NCBI GenBank assembly: GCA_015658585.1 | Contig: DQOP01000028.1 | Coordinates: 1 to 8,547 of the forward strand | Direction of reading: 5' to 3' | Origin: Candidatus Poseidoniales archaeon | GTDB taxonomy: Archaea; Thermoplasmatota; Poseidoniia; MGIII; CG-Epi1 | DNA: 8,547 nucleotides | Part shown: positions 1 through 6,786 of the stretch, piece after piece | Layout of the letters: each line of letters begins with the position of its first letter | How positions within the stretch are numbered: position 1 is the first letter of the stretch | Program-made: the position numbers and the translations under genes | Notes under the pieces: generated by a model | Told to the model about the DNA's origin: nothing | What the model saw: only the letters and a program-made list of their open reading frames with translations | Databases searched by the model: none

Positions 1-315
1 ATAGAAGGAGTAGTAGATCAAATAACAGAATATGGAGCTTTCATCAGATTTGGACCATTAGATGGACTTCTACACGTATCACAGGTACAGGATGACCACA
101 TAAACACGGATGTAGGGAATCAGAGACTAATTGGTAAGGAGACAAAGAGAGAACTTCGAGTCGGGGACAAAGTTAGGGCCCGAGTAGTAACCATCTCACT
201 TAACGAGGTCTCCCCACGCGAATCCAAGATTGGTTTGACCATGAGACAACCCGGATTGGGGAAACATGAATGGATAGAAGAGGATCGAAACAAGGCAGCA
301 GCTGGCGGTGAATAA
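1..315 (+). CDS. rpo7: DNA-directed RNA polymerase subunit Rpo7 (RpoE'), C-terminal part
   Basis: Partial gene, open at the left edge; 104 residues and a TAA stop are visible. Rpo7 forms, with Rpo4, the stalk of archaeal RNA polymerase, which binds exiting RNA and assists open-complex formation and elongation. The visible part begins in the S1/OB-fold RNA-binding domain ([20 protein letters not shown], then a GLLHVSQ strand) and continues to the family's closing signature, [19 protein letters not shown]. Family members are about 180-190 residues, so roughly the N-terminal 80, the polymerase-contacting tip domain, lie outside the window. The stop codon overlaps the start of spt4 by one base (TAATG), which points to a shared transcript and coupled translation. 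The last residues (KAAAGGE) are a short flexible tail. Identification is firm from the motif order and the neighbouring spt4. Confidence 0.95.
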   Translation: MEGVVDQITEYGAFIRFGPLDGLLHVSQVQDDHINTDVGNQRLIGKETKRELRVGDKVRARVVTISLNEVSPRESKIGLTMRQPGLGKHEWIEEDRNKAAAGGE

Positions 316-500
316 TGAGTGATTTCGCTTGCAAGGAATGTCATTTGATATTGGATGAGAAGACATGTCCCAGATGCCCTGAAGCCGAAGTATCAAGGGA
401 ATGGCAGGGATACATCGAGATACTCAACCCTGAAAGTTCAGATATAGCCAAAGAAATGGGCATACTAACTCCTGGTCGCTATGCCTTGCGTGTACGCTAA
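315..500 (+). CDS. spt4: Transcription elongation factor Spt4 (RpoE'')
   Basis: A 61-residue protein, the usual size for archaeal Spt4. Spt4 pairs with Spt5 (NusG homologue) and clamps RNA polymerase in a processive state. The four zinc ligands are visible as two knuckles: C6-x2-C9 and C18-x2-C21 (CKEC and CPRC). They are followed by the conserved strand SREWQGYIEIL and an NPESSDIAKEMGI segment, which forms part of the Spt5-contacting face in the family, and the end reads PGRYALRVR. The ATG shares its A with the rpo7 stop. A GGTGA at 307-311 is a plausible ribosome-binding site within the end of rpo7. The TAA stop directly abuts the ATG of the following kinase gene. The rpo7-spt4 pairing is common in euryarchaea. 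Confidence 0.95.
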   Translation: MSDFACKECHLILDEKTCPRCPEAEVSREWQGYIEILNPESSDIAKEMGILTPGRYALRVR

Positions 501-998
501 ATGTACAAGCTAAGGCCTGAAATGGCTCAAGAATTGAAAGATACGACTAGCAGAATTTACAAAAATGCGCCTGCTGGACTGAATGCTGAATATATTATAA
601 CTGTAGGTGACATTTGTACAATAAAGATCAACGAACAAGTAAGAATGCCCGATCTCAGTATAATCGATTTCAAGACCAAAAGGGACAGCCCTTTATCCTC
701 GGAACAAAGGAGTATAATGGACCAAATTGGAGAGAAAATCGTTAATGTCAATAATAATGCCGGAACTATTTCAGATGAATTATGGAACGCTATTGAGGCT
801 GCAATTTCAGATAATGTAAAAACAAGAATCGTTGTTGAAGGAGAAGAGGATCTAGCAACTTTGGCAGCAATAAGTCTAGCAAACTTGGGAGCGAAGGTAA
901 TTTATGGGATGCCCGACAAAGGTATGGTAGTAGTTGATGTAAATCAACGTTCTAAAAAGAGGGCAAATAGCTTCTTGGAACGCATGCTGGTGAAATAA
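501..998 (+). CDS. GTP-dependent dephospho-CoA kinase (DUF359 family)
   Basis: A 165-residue protein of the archaeal DUF359/COG1909 family, shown in Thermococcus kodakarensis to phosphorylate dephospho-CoA with GTP, the last step of CoA synthesis. Family signatures occur in order: VGD (35-37), PDLSIIDFKTKR (50-61, including the conserved Asp and Lys residues of the active-site region), NNAGTIS (85-91), GEEDLATLAAI (114-124) and YGMPDKGMVVVDV (135-147). No classical CoaE-type P-loop is present, as expected. The ATG follows the spt4 stop with no gap, and I see no clear Shine-Dalgarno sequence, so initiation probably depends on coupling to spt4. The stop abuts the rps24e start in the same way. 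Length and all core motifs are normal, so it should be active. Substrate and GTP use are inferred from the family; the position between transcription and ribosomal genes is a known euryarchaeal arrangement. Confidence 0.9.
   Translation: MYKLRPEMAQELKDTTSRIYKNAPAGLNAEYIITVGDICTIKINEQVRMPDLSIIDFKTKRDSPLSSEQRSIMDQIGEKIVNVNNNAGTISDELWNAIEAAISDNVKTRIVVEGEEDLATLAAISLANLGAKVIYGMPDKGMVVVDVNQRSKKRANSFLERMLVK
989..993 (+). promoter_or_regulatory. Ribosome-binding site for rps24e
   Basis: GGTGA, complementary to the anti-Shine-Dalgarno end of archaeal 16S rRNA, lies five bases upstream of the ATG at 999 within the last codons of the kinase gene. It supports the chosen rps24e start, which otherwise only abuts the upstream stop. 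Confidence 0.6.
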
Positions 999-1412
999 AT
1001 GGAATTGGAAATAGCAGAAAAGAATGACAACCCACTCCTGCACAGACAGGAGGTCCGGATAGTCATTAGACACGAAAATAAAGGGACCCCTAGGAGAAAG
1101 GAAGTTATTCAGAGTTTATCTGAACAACTTAAAGCCAAGAAGGACCTGATTGTTATAGACCACCTGAAAAATAAGTACGGTAAAACGGAGACACGGGGAT
1201 ATGCCAAGATCTATGCAAATGTTGAGGCCCTGAATAGAATAGAAACAAAACCTTCCATAGCCAGACAAAAGCCTTCCGAGAAAAAACCGCCAAAAGCTGA
1301 AAAGACCAAGAAAGAAGAAAAAAACCAAAAAGAAACCAAACCTGTTGAAGAAGCACCCCCAGAGGGAACTACTGAAGAAAAGACTCCGGTTGAAGAGGAA
1401 AAGTCTGAATAA
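999..1412 (+). CDS. rps24e: Small ribosomal subunit protein eS24 (S24e) with a charged C-terminal tail
   Basis: A 137-residue protein. Residues 1 to about 88 are the eS24 fold: the N-terminal strand [19 protein letters not shown], the GTPRRKEV segment, the [25 protein letters not shown] signature (about 52-72) and a closing helix with [11 protein letters not shown]. It is a structural protein of the archaeal 30S subunit. Archaeal eS24 is usually close to 100 residues; here a low-complexity Lys/Glu/Pro tail (about 91-137) is added. The tail changes charge along its length: mostly lysine to about residue 114, then mostly glutamate to the end. The codons are purine-rich, with A runs at 1281-1286 and 1318-1324. 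The stop overlaps the rps27ae start by one base. The core identification is firm; the role of the tail is unknown, and it is probably disordered. Confidence 0.93.
   Translation: MELEIAEKNDNPLLHRQEVRIVIRHENKGTPRRKEVIQSLSEQLKAKKDLIVIDHLKNKYGKTETRGYAKIYANVEALNRIETKPSIARQKPSEKKPPKAEKTKKEEKNQKETKPVEEAPPEGTTEEKTPVEEEKSE
1318..1324 (-). terminator. Possible oligo-T terminator for the ATPase operon, inside rps24e
   Basis: Seven A on the plus strand give seven T in the minus-strand transcript, about 240 bases beyond the last ATPase-operon stop at 1564. A second run of six (1281-1286) follows. Both fall in the lysine-rich tail codons of rps24e. Between 1412 and 1561, antisense to rps27ae, I see only shorter T runs. 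The terminator role is inferred from archaeal oligo-T termination. Confidence 0.3.
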
Positions 1413-1561
1413 TGGGTAAAATCGAACAATATGAAATATCCGATGGTAAACTGAAAAGGAAGAGAGATTTCTGTCCAGAATGTGGACCTGGAGTCTTCCT
1501 AGCTGAGCACAACAACCGTTCCTCGTGTGGTAAATGCGGATACACGAAGATGAAAGAATAA
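1412..1561 (+). CDS. rps27ae: Small ribosomal subunit protein S27ae (eS31)
   Basis: A 49-residue protein, short enough to be missed by length cut-offs. It matches archaeal S27ae, a zinc-ribbon protein of the 30S subunit; eukaryotes carry the homologue fused to ubiquitin. The zinc ligands are C21-x2-C24 ([13 protein letters not shown]) and C39-x2-C42 (CGKCGYTK), preceded by a basic stretch, KLKRKRDF. There is no ubiquitin-like extension, as normal in archaea. The ATG shares its A with the rps24e stop. A GAGG at 1395-1398 is rather distant, so translation is probably coupled. It is the last gene of this operon visible: its TAA lies two bases from the stop of the opposing small gene. In many euryarchaea kae1-bud32 follows; here it does not. 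Confidence 0.93.
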   Translation: MGKIEQYEISDGKLKRKRDFCPECGPGVFLAEHNNRSSCGKCGYTKMKE

Positions 1562-1563
1562 CT

Positions 1564-1731
1564 CTAGGATCCTAAAATAGAGCGTAAATCGTCCTGTAAT
1601 ATCCATATTATCAAGATAACACCCAAGAAGAGCATGCCTTGTGAGATTATCGCTACTATTATGAACAAACGCTCACGCTTTTTTGAGTCGTCAAACTGTT
1701 CTTGTAGCCATTCAAACGGAGATCTGAGCAT
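1564..1731 (-). CDS. Small single-pass membrane protein at the end of the A-type ATPase operon (AhaG-like position)
   Basis: A 55-codon gene: ATG at 1731-1729, TAG at 1566-1564. It starts within the atpD stop (TAATG, one shared base), just like other junctions in this operon, so translational coupling is likely. The N-terminal part (1-21) is polar and contains PFEWLQEQFDD and a basic cluster, KKRER. Residues about 22-46 form one hydrophobic helix (starting LFIIVAIISQGMLF, ending IIWILQ) with a Gln-Gly pair in its middle. The tail is short and hydrophilic (DDLRSILGS). The basic cluster before the helix predicts N-inside, C-outside. I cannot assign a sequence family. The Methanosarcina mazei aha operon carries a small hydrophobic gene, ahaG, in the same place after ahaD, so this may be a positional counterpart. 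Homology is not shown. An assembly or accessory role for the A1A0 complex is inferred only from context. That it is a real gene is well supported by frame, coupling and composition. Confidence 0.75.
   Translation of the reverse strand: MLRSPFEWLQEQFDDSKKRERLFIIVAIISQGMLFLGVILIIWILQDDLRSILGS
1679..1684 (+). terminator. Possible oligo-T terminator for the rpo7-rps27ae operon
   Basis: A run of six T on the plus strand about 118 bases after the rps27ae stop. Archaeal RNA polymerase stops at oligo-T runs without needing a hairpin, and only a four-base CTCA/TGAG pairing is visible here. The run lies antisense to the lysine codons of the small membrane-protein gene. No better T run occurs between the stop and this point. 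Termination here is inferred. Confidence 0.35.
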
Positions 1732-2348
1732 TAGGCCTTTATGCGTTTCAGCCTGAAAATATTTTCCCTTTCCAATTCTTCCAGACGTAAAGTAATGTAG
1801 GCAGCAACTTCTTCGAGCTGAGGTATGACCTTGAATTCCAGGGCATTGACCCTGCGCTTGGTAGATTCGATCGCATCTAAAAGTTTTTTCATGGTAGTCT
1901 CTAGTTCCGCAGCCTCCAGAACCTTTTCTGCCAGTTTCTCAAAAGCATGTACCGACTCATCAATTCGAACCGATGTGCCAATCAGACCATACCCTCGTTC
2001 TTCGACAGATTTTTGTATAGTAGAAACTTTGATCTTGGGAACCACAACCCCCATTATATTATACTCACTTAATTCAACTTGAGGAGGTGTGCGAACACAA
2101 TTCGCTGCCGACCTAAGGGCGCTCTTACCGTCAGCTACCATCGCCACAGCCAACTTTTTGTCTGCAACTATGTAAAGTTCAACTAATTGAGAACGCATGT
2201 CCTTGACTTTAGGAAGAAGCTCGAAAAATTCGATAATCAGACCATCGCGTTTCATTTTAAGCAACTTATGTCCACTTATAGAGAGTTTGATACGCCTCCG
2301 GGTGGCTATAAGTTCTGAGCGTGTGGGTTTAACGTCTCCTATACTCAT
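1731..2348 (-). CDS. atpD: A-type ATP synthase subunit D
   Basis: A 205-residue protein, normal for the family. Subunit D is the long coiled-coil shaft of the central stalk that turns inside the A3B3 head and, with F, passes torque to C and the c ring. The N-terminal signature VKPTRSEL (6-13), followed by a basic helix with [17 protein letters not shown], forms the first coil arm. The C-terminal signature (about 166-205: [16 protein letters not shown], then [17 protein letters not shown]) forms the second. The middle (about 75-130) is the family's variable globular region. The ATG overlaps the atpB stop as ATGA. No Shine-Dalgarno sequence is present, and the bases just before the start are nearly all A, so initiation probably relies on ribosomes finishing atpB. 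The stop overlaps the next small gene by one base. Confidence 0.95.
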   Translation of the reverse strand: MSIGDVKPTRSELIATRRRIKLSISGHKLLKMKRDGLIIEFFELLPKVKDMRSQLVELYIVADKKLAVAMVADGKSALRSAANCVRTPPQVELSEYNIMGVVVPKIKVSTIQKSVEERGYGLIGTSVRIDESVHAFEKLAEKVLEAAELETTMKKLLDAIESTKRRVNALEFKVIPQLEEVAAYITLRLEELERENIFRLKRIKA

Positions 2349-3736
2349 TTTTTGTTTTTATCGCGGTAAGCTGGGTGATATTGACTCATTATTTTCTTAT
2401 CAATCCTAGTAAGAGCTGACTCAGGCAAGGCACTTATCATATCCCAACCAAGTTCAAGGGTGTCATCCCCTATATGCCTGTCAATCTCACGGCCCTGTCT
2501 AACAAAACGATCCTCAAAGTCGTCACTAAATTCCAATAGCCTCTGATCTCTTTCAGAAAGAGCTTCTTTACCAACAATTGCAACCAGACCTCTTAGGTCC
2601 ACACCCTCTGCATAGGCTGCATAAAGCTGGTCACTCAATTGTTTATGATCTTCCCTAGTCTGGCCCTCTCCAATACCTGCATTCATCAAACGTGACAATG
2701 AAGGTAAGACAAAGATGGGAGGATAGATTCCCTTCCGGTGTAATTCTCTTGAAACCACAATCTGTCCTTCCGTAATATAACCTGTCAGATCTGGAATCGG
2801 ATGTGTAATATCATCACCAGGCATCGTCAAAATAGGTACCTGTGTCACAGAACCGGCCTTTCCCTTGATTAAACCAGCTCTTTCGTAATTCTGGGCAAGA
2901 TCGGTGTACATGTAACCTGGATAACCACGCCTACCTGGAACTTCTTCACGAGCCGCTCCAATCTGTCGCAGAGCCTCACAATAATTTGTCATATCTGTTA
3001 GAATAACAAGAATATCGTATCCATGCTCAAATGCAAGGTATTCTGCCGCGGTCAAAGCTATACGGGGTGTGATTAATCGCTCTACGGCAGGGTCACTCGC
3101 TAGATTCATAAATACGACCGCTCGTGAAAGAGCACCAGTACGCTCAAAATCCGACATGAAATAGTGTGCTTCTTCATTAGTTATCCCCATTCCTGCAAAG
3201 ACAACCGCAAACTCACGATCGCTTCCCAATGTCTTAGCCTGTCTTGCAATTTGTAATGCAATGTCATTATGAGGTAGTCCTGAACCTGAGAAAATAGGCA
3301 ACTTCTGACCCATAACCAGAGTGTTCAAACCATCTATAGTCGATATCCCAGTCTGAATGAATTCATGTGGAGAAGCTCTAGAGTAAGGATTGATAGCCGC
3401 ACCAATAATCTCGCTTCTTTTTTCTGGGACAATTGGTGCACCACCATCTATCGGCTCTCCAGCCCCATTAAAGATACGTCCAAGCATGTCTTTTGAAACC
3501 GAGAGTTTGATTGTTTCACCCAGAAACTTTACGCCAGACGCTCGATCAATACCTGATGTACCCTCAAAGACCTGTACCACAACTATATCTTTTGAAGTGT
3601 CAAGTACTTGTCCTCTCTTGGTTGAACCGTCGGGCATTGCGATCTGTACCAATTCACCATATCCTACTGGTTCCGTCTTCTCAACAAAGACCAAAGGCCC
3701 AGCAATCTCCCTTATTGTTTTGTACTCTTTTTGCAT
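2345..3736 (-). CDS. atpB: A-type ATP synthase subunit B (non-catalytic head subunit)
   Basis: A 463-residue protein, the standard length. Three B subunits alternate with three A subunits in the cytoplasmic head and complete the nucleotide sites. The N-terminal beta-barrel domain (about 1-75) includes [11 protein letters not shown]. The P-loop is degenerate, as expected for a non-catalytic subunit: [12 protein letters not shown], about 149-160. Further family motifs are [14 protein letters not shown] (181-194), the Walker B region [19 protein letters not shown] (241-259), [14 protein letters not shown] (268-281), and the signature [14 protein letters not shown] (313-326) with [14 protein letters not shown] (339-352). 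R349 sits where the arginine finger acting on the A-subunit site is found in this family. The start follows the atpA stop by one base, with a strong GGAGG six bases ahead. The stop overlaps the atpD start (ATGA). Confidence 0.98.
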   Translation of the reverse strand: MQKEYKTIREIAGPLVFVEKTEPVGYGELVQIAMPDGSTKRGQVLDTSKDIVVVQVFEGTSGIDRASGVKFLGETIKLSVSKDMLGRIFNGAGEPIDGGAPIVPEKRSEIIGAAINPYSRASPHEFIQTGISTIDGLNTLVMGQKLPIFSGSGLPHNDIALQIARQAKTLGSDREFAVVFAGMGITNEEAHYFMSDFERTGALSRAVVFMNLASDPAVERLITPRIALTAAEYLAFEHGYDILVILTDMTNYCEALRQIGAAREEVPGRRGYPGYMYTDLAQNYERAGLIKGKAGSVTQVPILTMPGDDITHPIPDLTGYITEGQIVVSRELHRKGIYPPIFVLPSLSRLMNAGIGEGQTREDHKQLSDQLYAAYAEGVDLRGLVAIVGKEALSERDQRLLEFSDDFEDRFVRQGREIDRHIGDDTLELGWDMISALPESALTRIDKKIMSQYHPAYRDKNKK

Positions 3737-3737
3737 T

Positions 3738-5480
3738 TTAGTCCTCCTTTAATCCGGATATTTCATTTTTGATTCGCTTTCTCAACTTTGGTAACAAATC
3801 AATGAAATTCTCTTCAAACTTAGAACGGCCGAGTTCTTCCAATACTGGAATACCCGTTAGATTGGGAACAGAAATCCCTGATGCAAGGGCAGCCTCAGCT
3901 AATTCTTTGTAATACAATATCACATCCAGAAACTCAGCTTGAACATTAAGCTTGCAGTAAGTGTCTACATCGTGGAAAGCATTTTGCTGTAAGTAGAATT
4001 CTCTTAACAACCGAGCCACTTCCAACGTAAGCTGTTGATCCTCGGGAAGAGCATCGGAACCAACCAATTGTACGATTTCCTGAAGTTCAGACTCTTCCTG
4101 TAATATGGCCATTGTGGTTGCAATATTATCACTCCATTTTTCGGATGCGTTTTCGCTATACCAGTCACCTAAGACCCGATTGTATAGTGAATAACTTGTT
4201 AACCAGTTAATAGCCGGAAAGTGTCTCTTTTGCGCCAACTTGGAATCCAGAGCCCAGAATACCTTGACGATTCGCAGGGTATTCTGCGTAACCGGTTCCG
4301 AGAAATCCCCACCTGCAGGTGAAACTGCACCAATTACTGTTACAGAACCATCATCTCCGGCCATGGTCTCAACTCTACCGGCTCTCTCATAGAACTCAGA
4401 AAGTCGGGAAGCCAGATATGCAGGATATCCTTCTTCACCAGGCATTTCTTCAAGTCTCGAGGAAATTTCACGCATAGCCTCGGCCCATCTTGATGTTGAA
4501 TCTGCCATCAGAGAAACATCATATCCTTGATCACGGTAATATTCAGCCAGAGTGATGCCGGTGTAAACCGAAGCCTCTCTAGCTGCCACAGGCATGTTTG
4601 AAGTATTCGCGATCAGAACCGTCCGGTCCATCAAAGGCCCACCAGTCTTGGGGTCTTTCAGATGGGGGAATTCAGTTAGAACTTCCGTCATCTCATTACC
4701 TCTCTCACCACATCCTACATAGACCACAATCTGTGCATCTGACCACTTCGCCAGAGTCTGCTGGATAACTGTCTTGCCAGTACCAAAACCGCCGGGAATT
4801 GCTGCCGTACCTCCTTTAGCTATTGGAAATAGGCTATCCAAAATTCTAGTTCCTGTAACTAACGGTATATCTGGTGGATGTTTTCTAGAAAATGGTCGTG
4901 GTTCACGAACCGGCCATTTATGCATTAATTGCAATTCAGTTCCATCTTCAAGCGTACCTATTACCTCATCAACAGTGTATTTTCCTTTCTTTATGCTCTT
5001 GATCTTCCCACTCACTTTGGGAGGGACCAATATTTTGTGTACTATAGTTGGAGTCTCCTGAACCGTTCCCAGGATATCTCCTCCATTGACTTCATCACCA
5101 GCCTTAGCAGTGGCCTTGAAATCCCATTTTACGGTGTGGTCAAGACCAGGTGCTGTAACACCTCTGAGAATATAATCACCCATACTGTCTCGCAGGACTG
5201 GCAAAGGTCTCTGAATTCCATCATAAATTGATCTGAGAAGACCAGGCCCTAACTCTACTGAGAGTGACTCACCTGTGTTTTCAACAGGTTCACCGGGCCT
5301 TATACCTGATGTATCCTCATACACCTGAATTGTGGATTTGTCCCCTTCCAGACGTATGACTTCACCCATCAACTTCTCGTGGCCCACTAGTACCACATCA
5401 TACATTCGAGGGGAAATTCCCTCGGCAGTCACAACCGGGCCGGAAACCCGAAATATTTCACCTTTTGCTTTTACTTCCAT
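3738..5480 (-). CDS. atpA: A-type ATP synthase subunit A (catalytic)
   Basis: A 580-residue protein of usual length. It holds the catalytic sites for ATP synthesis or hydrolysis in the A3B3 head. Domains in order: N-terminal beta barrel (about 1-75, with [15 protein letters not shown]), the non-homologous bulge region typical of A/V-type A subunits (about 110-190), the nucleotide-binding core and a C-terminal helical domain (about 430-580). The P-loop is intact, GGFGTGKT (230-237) with K236 and T237. [13 protein letters not shown] (256-268) contains the catalytic glutamate position E263. Walker B is [20 protein letters not shown] (321-340), and [18 protein letters not shown] (343-360) follows. 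No intein interrupts the P-loop, unlike the Thermoplasma and Pyrococcus genes. The ATG lies within the last codons of atpF (10-base overlap) with a good ribosome-binding site. One base separates its stop from atpB. Confidence 0.98.
   Translation of the reverse strand: MEVKAKGEIFRVSGPVVTAEGISPRMYDVVLVGHEKLMGEVIRLEGDKSTIQVYEDTSGIRPGEPVENTGESLSVELGPGLLRSIYDGIQRPLPVLRDSMGDYILRGVTAPGLDHTVKWDFKATAKAGDEVNGGDILGTVQETPTIVHKILVPPKVSGKIKSIKKGKYTVDEVIGTLEDGTELQLMHKWPVREPRPFSRKHPPDIPLVTGTRILDSLFPIAKGGTAAIPGGFGTGKTVIQQTLAKWSDAQIVVYVGCGERGNEMTEVLTEFPHLKDPKTGGPLMDRTVLIANTSNMPVAAREASVYTGITLAEYYRDQGYDVSLMADSTSRWAEAMREISSRLEEMPGEEGYPAYLASRLSEFYERAGRVETMAGDDGSVTVIGAVSPAGGDFSEPVTQNTLRIVKVFWALDSKLAQKRHFPAINWLTSYSLYNRVLGDWYSENASEKWSDNIATTMAILQEESELQEIVQLVGSDALPEDQQLTLEVARLLREFYLQQNAFHDVDTYCKLNVQAEFLDVILYYKELAEAALASGISVPNLTGIPVLEELGRSKFEENFIDLLPKLRKRIKNEISGLKED
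3743..3748 (-). promoter_or_regulatory. Strong ribosome-binding site for atpB
   Basis: AGGAGG on the minus strand, inside the last atpA codons, six bases before the atpB ATG at 3736. It is one of the two strongest Shine-Dalgarno matches in the operon (the other precedes atpA). It confirms the start and suggests that atpB can be initiated efficiently in its own right, not only by coupling. Confidence 0.75.
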
Positions 5481-5770
5481 AAATCAACTCCTACTGCTGT
5501 TCTTATTCGCTCTCTCAAGGTGTCATCAACTTCTGAACCGATGGCAATTACTGTAGGATGTACACTATTACTCAGTTTAGCCTGAGTTTTGTCCTCCAGT
5601 TCCTGCCATTCGGTGTCATGAATCACTAAAACACCTATCTCTTTATCCTTCAAAGCCAGATTAACGGCCTTTTCAGAAGTAGTCTCATCGTCTACACTAA
5701 ACCACTTGTGAACTCCCACAAGACGGAATCCCGTAGTAAACATATCCCTACCAATCACCCCTATCTCCAT
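5471..5770 (-). CDS. atpF: A-type ATP synthase subunit F
   Basis: A 99-residue protein, typical for the family. Subunit F binds subunit D in the central stalk and helps regulate rotation. It has the Rossmann-like architecture: [20 protein letters not shown] (1-20) is the first strand and glycine turn, [14 protein letters not shown] (44-57) the second, and HPTVIAIGS (71-79) the third, followed by the mobile C-terminal helix (about 84-99), which inserts toward the head in known structures. The start overlaps the atpC stop by one base (TAATG), with a GGTGG stretch just upstream. The last ten bases overlap atpA. The position between C and A is the usual one in archaeal operons. The assignment rests on these motifs and on context. 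Confidence 0.93.
   Translation of the reverse strand: MEIGVIGRDMFTTGFRLVGVHKWFSVDDETTSEKAVNLALKDKEIGVLVIHDTEWQELEDKTQAKLSNSVHPTVIAIGSEVDDTLRERIRTAVGVDLWK
5483..5492 (-). promoter_or_regulatory. Ribosome-binding site for atpA
   Basis: AGGAGTTGAT, nine of ten bases matching the archaeal consensus AGGAGGTGAT, lies two bases upstream of the ATG at 5480, with its AGGAG core seven bases away, inside the end of atpF. It decides the atpA start despite the 10-base overlap with atpF. Confidence 0.75.
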
Positions 5771-6786
5771 TATACCACCATTATCTCCTCAATCTGTTCG
5801 TTAGATAACCCCAGATCCTTGCCACGAACAATTGTTCTCAGATTTCTAACTTCTTTCTCCTTCCTAAGTAAATAATCCAGAATCGGCAGAATAGATAGCG
5901 GATACAAATAGGAATAACGCCTAGATGCCGTAGACACATGATTTTCCATGGCCTGTATCGCTTTGTTCAAACCATTGTCTTCGAAATCCTCCAAAATCGG
6001 TTGCAGAAACTCCTGATAGGCAGTTCCTTCAATCACTGGTAAAATATCGGCCACACTATTTGTTGCCCCCAATAAGGACTCATCAATATTACCTCCTGAG
6101 ATTATCAATTCTCCATGACCACCCACGCCACGGTGTCTCAATCTCATAATTGTCTTCAAATTAGCAACATCAATCTGAATCTGAACGAATCCTCGGTAAA
6201 CTCTGTCTGCCGCTCCACTGGAAGGGAGGTTAGCGACTAGATCCTGATAATATTCCTTGTCAAGTGCATCTTCAAGAGGCTGAAGGCTATCTGTCTTCCT
6301 TTTTTCCAGAGCCTCCTGGAGAACTTCATAATACTGTGTTCCCTCTAATTGTTCTACTGCGGCCTCAACACTCTCTGATGATGCAAGTCGTGTGTAAACT
6401 TCACGCTCACGCTCAGTCATAGGCGAGACTTGTCGTAGCAACTCTTCTGAAGATACACCATCAAAGATTCCACGCAGTAATACTTTGATACCACGGACGT
6501 GATAACGTTCTGCATAAGCTCCAACACTCTTTCTTAGCTCTCCAGTACAAAAACCAATCACTTCACCAATAGCAGTTGAACGATTATCCAACAAAGCTCT
6601 TTCAAGCAAATCAGCTCCTCGTAAAGAAGCACCATATTTGTCAATCTCACGCCTGTATTCTAAATCCTGAATATATCGTGCAATCTCCGAGAATTCCATG
6701 TTCAAGAGTTGGTTGTAACTTTCAGGGCCAAGTAAACGCGAACGTCGTGCCCTTACCCTAGTTGCAGCGTAGGCGTAGTTACTCAT
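5770..6786 (-). CDS. atpC: A-type ATP synthase subunit C (central stalk, V-type d homologue)
   Basis: A 338-residue, wholly helical and soluble-looking protein of the V/A-type subunit C (AC39/d) family, usual length about 340-380. It caps the c ring on the cytoplasmic side and links it to the D/F shaft. The N-terminal signature YAYAATRVRARRSRLLGPES (4-23), then YNQLLNMEFSEIARYIQD, is typical. The C-terminal signature is also clear: SYLYPLSILPILDYLLRKEK, followed by EVRNLRTIVRGKDLGLSNEQ and a terminal helix. Between them lie repeated three-helix units, with the NLKTIMRLRHRG segment matching the internal repeat of the second signature. No membrane helix is seen. The ATG overlaps the atpE stop as ATGA, and the TAA overlaps the atpF start by one base. 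No strong Shine-Dalgarno sequence is present, so coupling is likely. Confidence 0.94.
   Translation of the reverse strand: MSNYAYAATRVRARRSRLLGPESYNQLLNMEFSEIARYIQDLEYRREIDKYGASLRGADLLERALLDNRSTAIGEVIGFCTGELRKSVGAYAERYHVRGIKVLLRGIFDGVSSEELLRQVSPMTEREREVYTRLASSESVEAAVEQLEGTQYYEVLQEALEKRKTDSLQPLEDALDKEYYQDLVANLPSSGAADRVYRGFVQIQIDVANLKTIMRLRHRGVGGHGELIISGGNIDESLLGATNSVADILPVIEGTAYQEFLQPILEDFEDNGLNKAIQAMENHVSTASRRYSYLYPLSILPILDYLLRKEKEVRNLRTIVRGKDLGLSNEQIEEIMVV

Noticed and set aside
588..603. TATA-like stretch (TATATTATAA)
   Set aside because: It lies inside the kinase coding sequence, with no gene start downstream on the plus strand that would need a promoter.
1116..1429. Several phenylalanine/serine-rich minus-strand frames opposite rps24e
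   Set aside because: They arise from reading the lysine/glutamate codons of eS24 backwards; the apparent hydrophobic stretches are artefacts. The small membrane-protein gene differs because it does not lie opposite another gene and is coupled to atpD.
2051..2068. TATA-like stretch on the minus strand inside atpD
   Set aside because: It encodes conserved-frame AtpD residues, and the next gene start is more than 300 bases downstream, so a promoter role is not supported.
3390..3752. 120-codon plus-strand frame opposite atpB
   Set aside because: It is the antisense shadow of the well-conserved atpB N-terminal half, with no recognisable domain and serine/proline-rich composition typical of reverse reading.
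4774..5231. Plus-strand frames of 95 and 100 codons opposite atpA
   Set aside because: They lie fully antisense to the P-loop and bulge region of atpA, overlap each other in different frames, and show no domain or ribosome-binding site.
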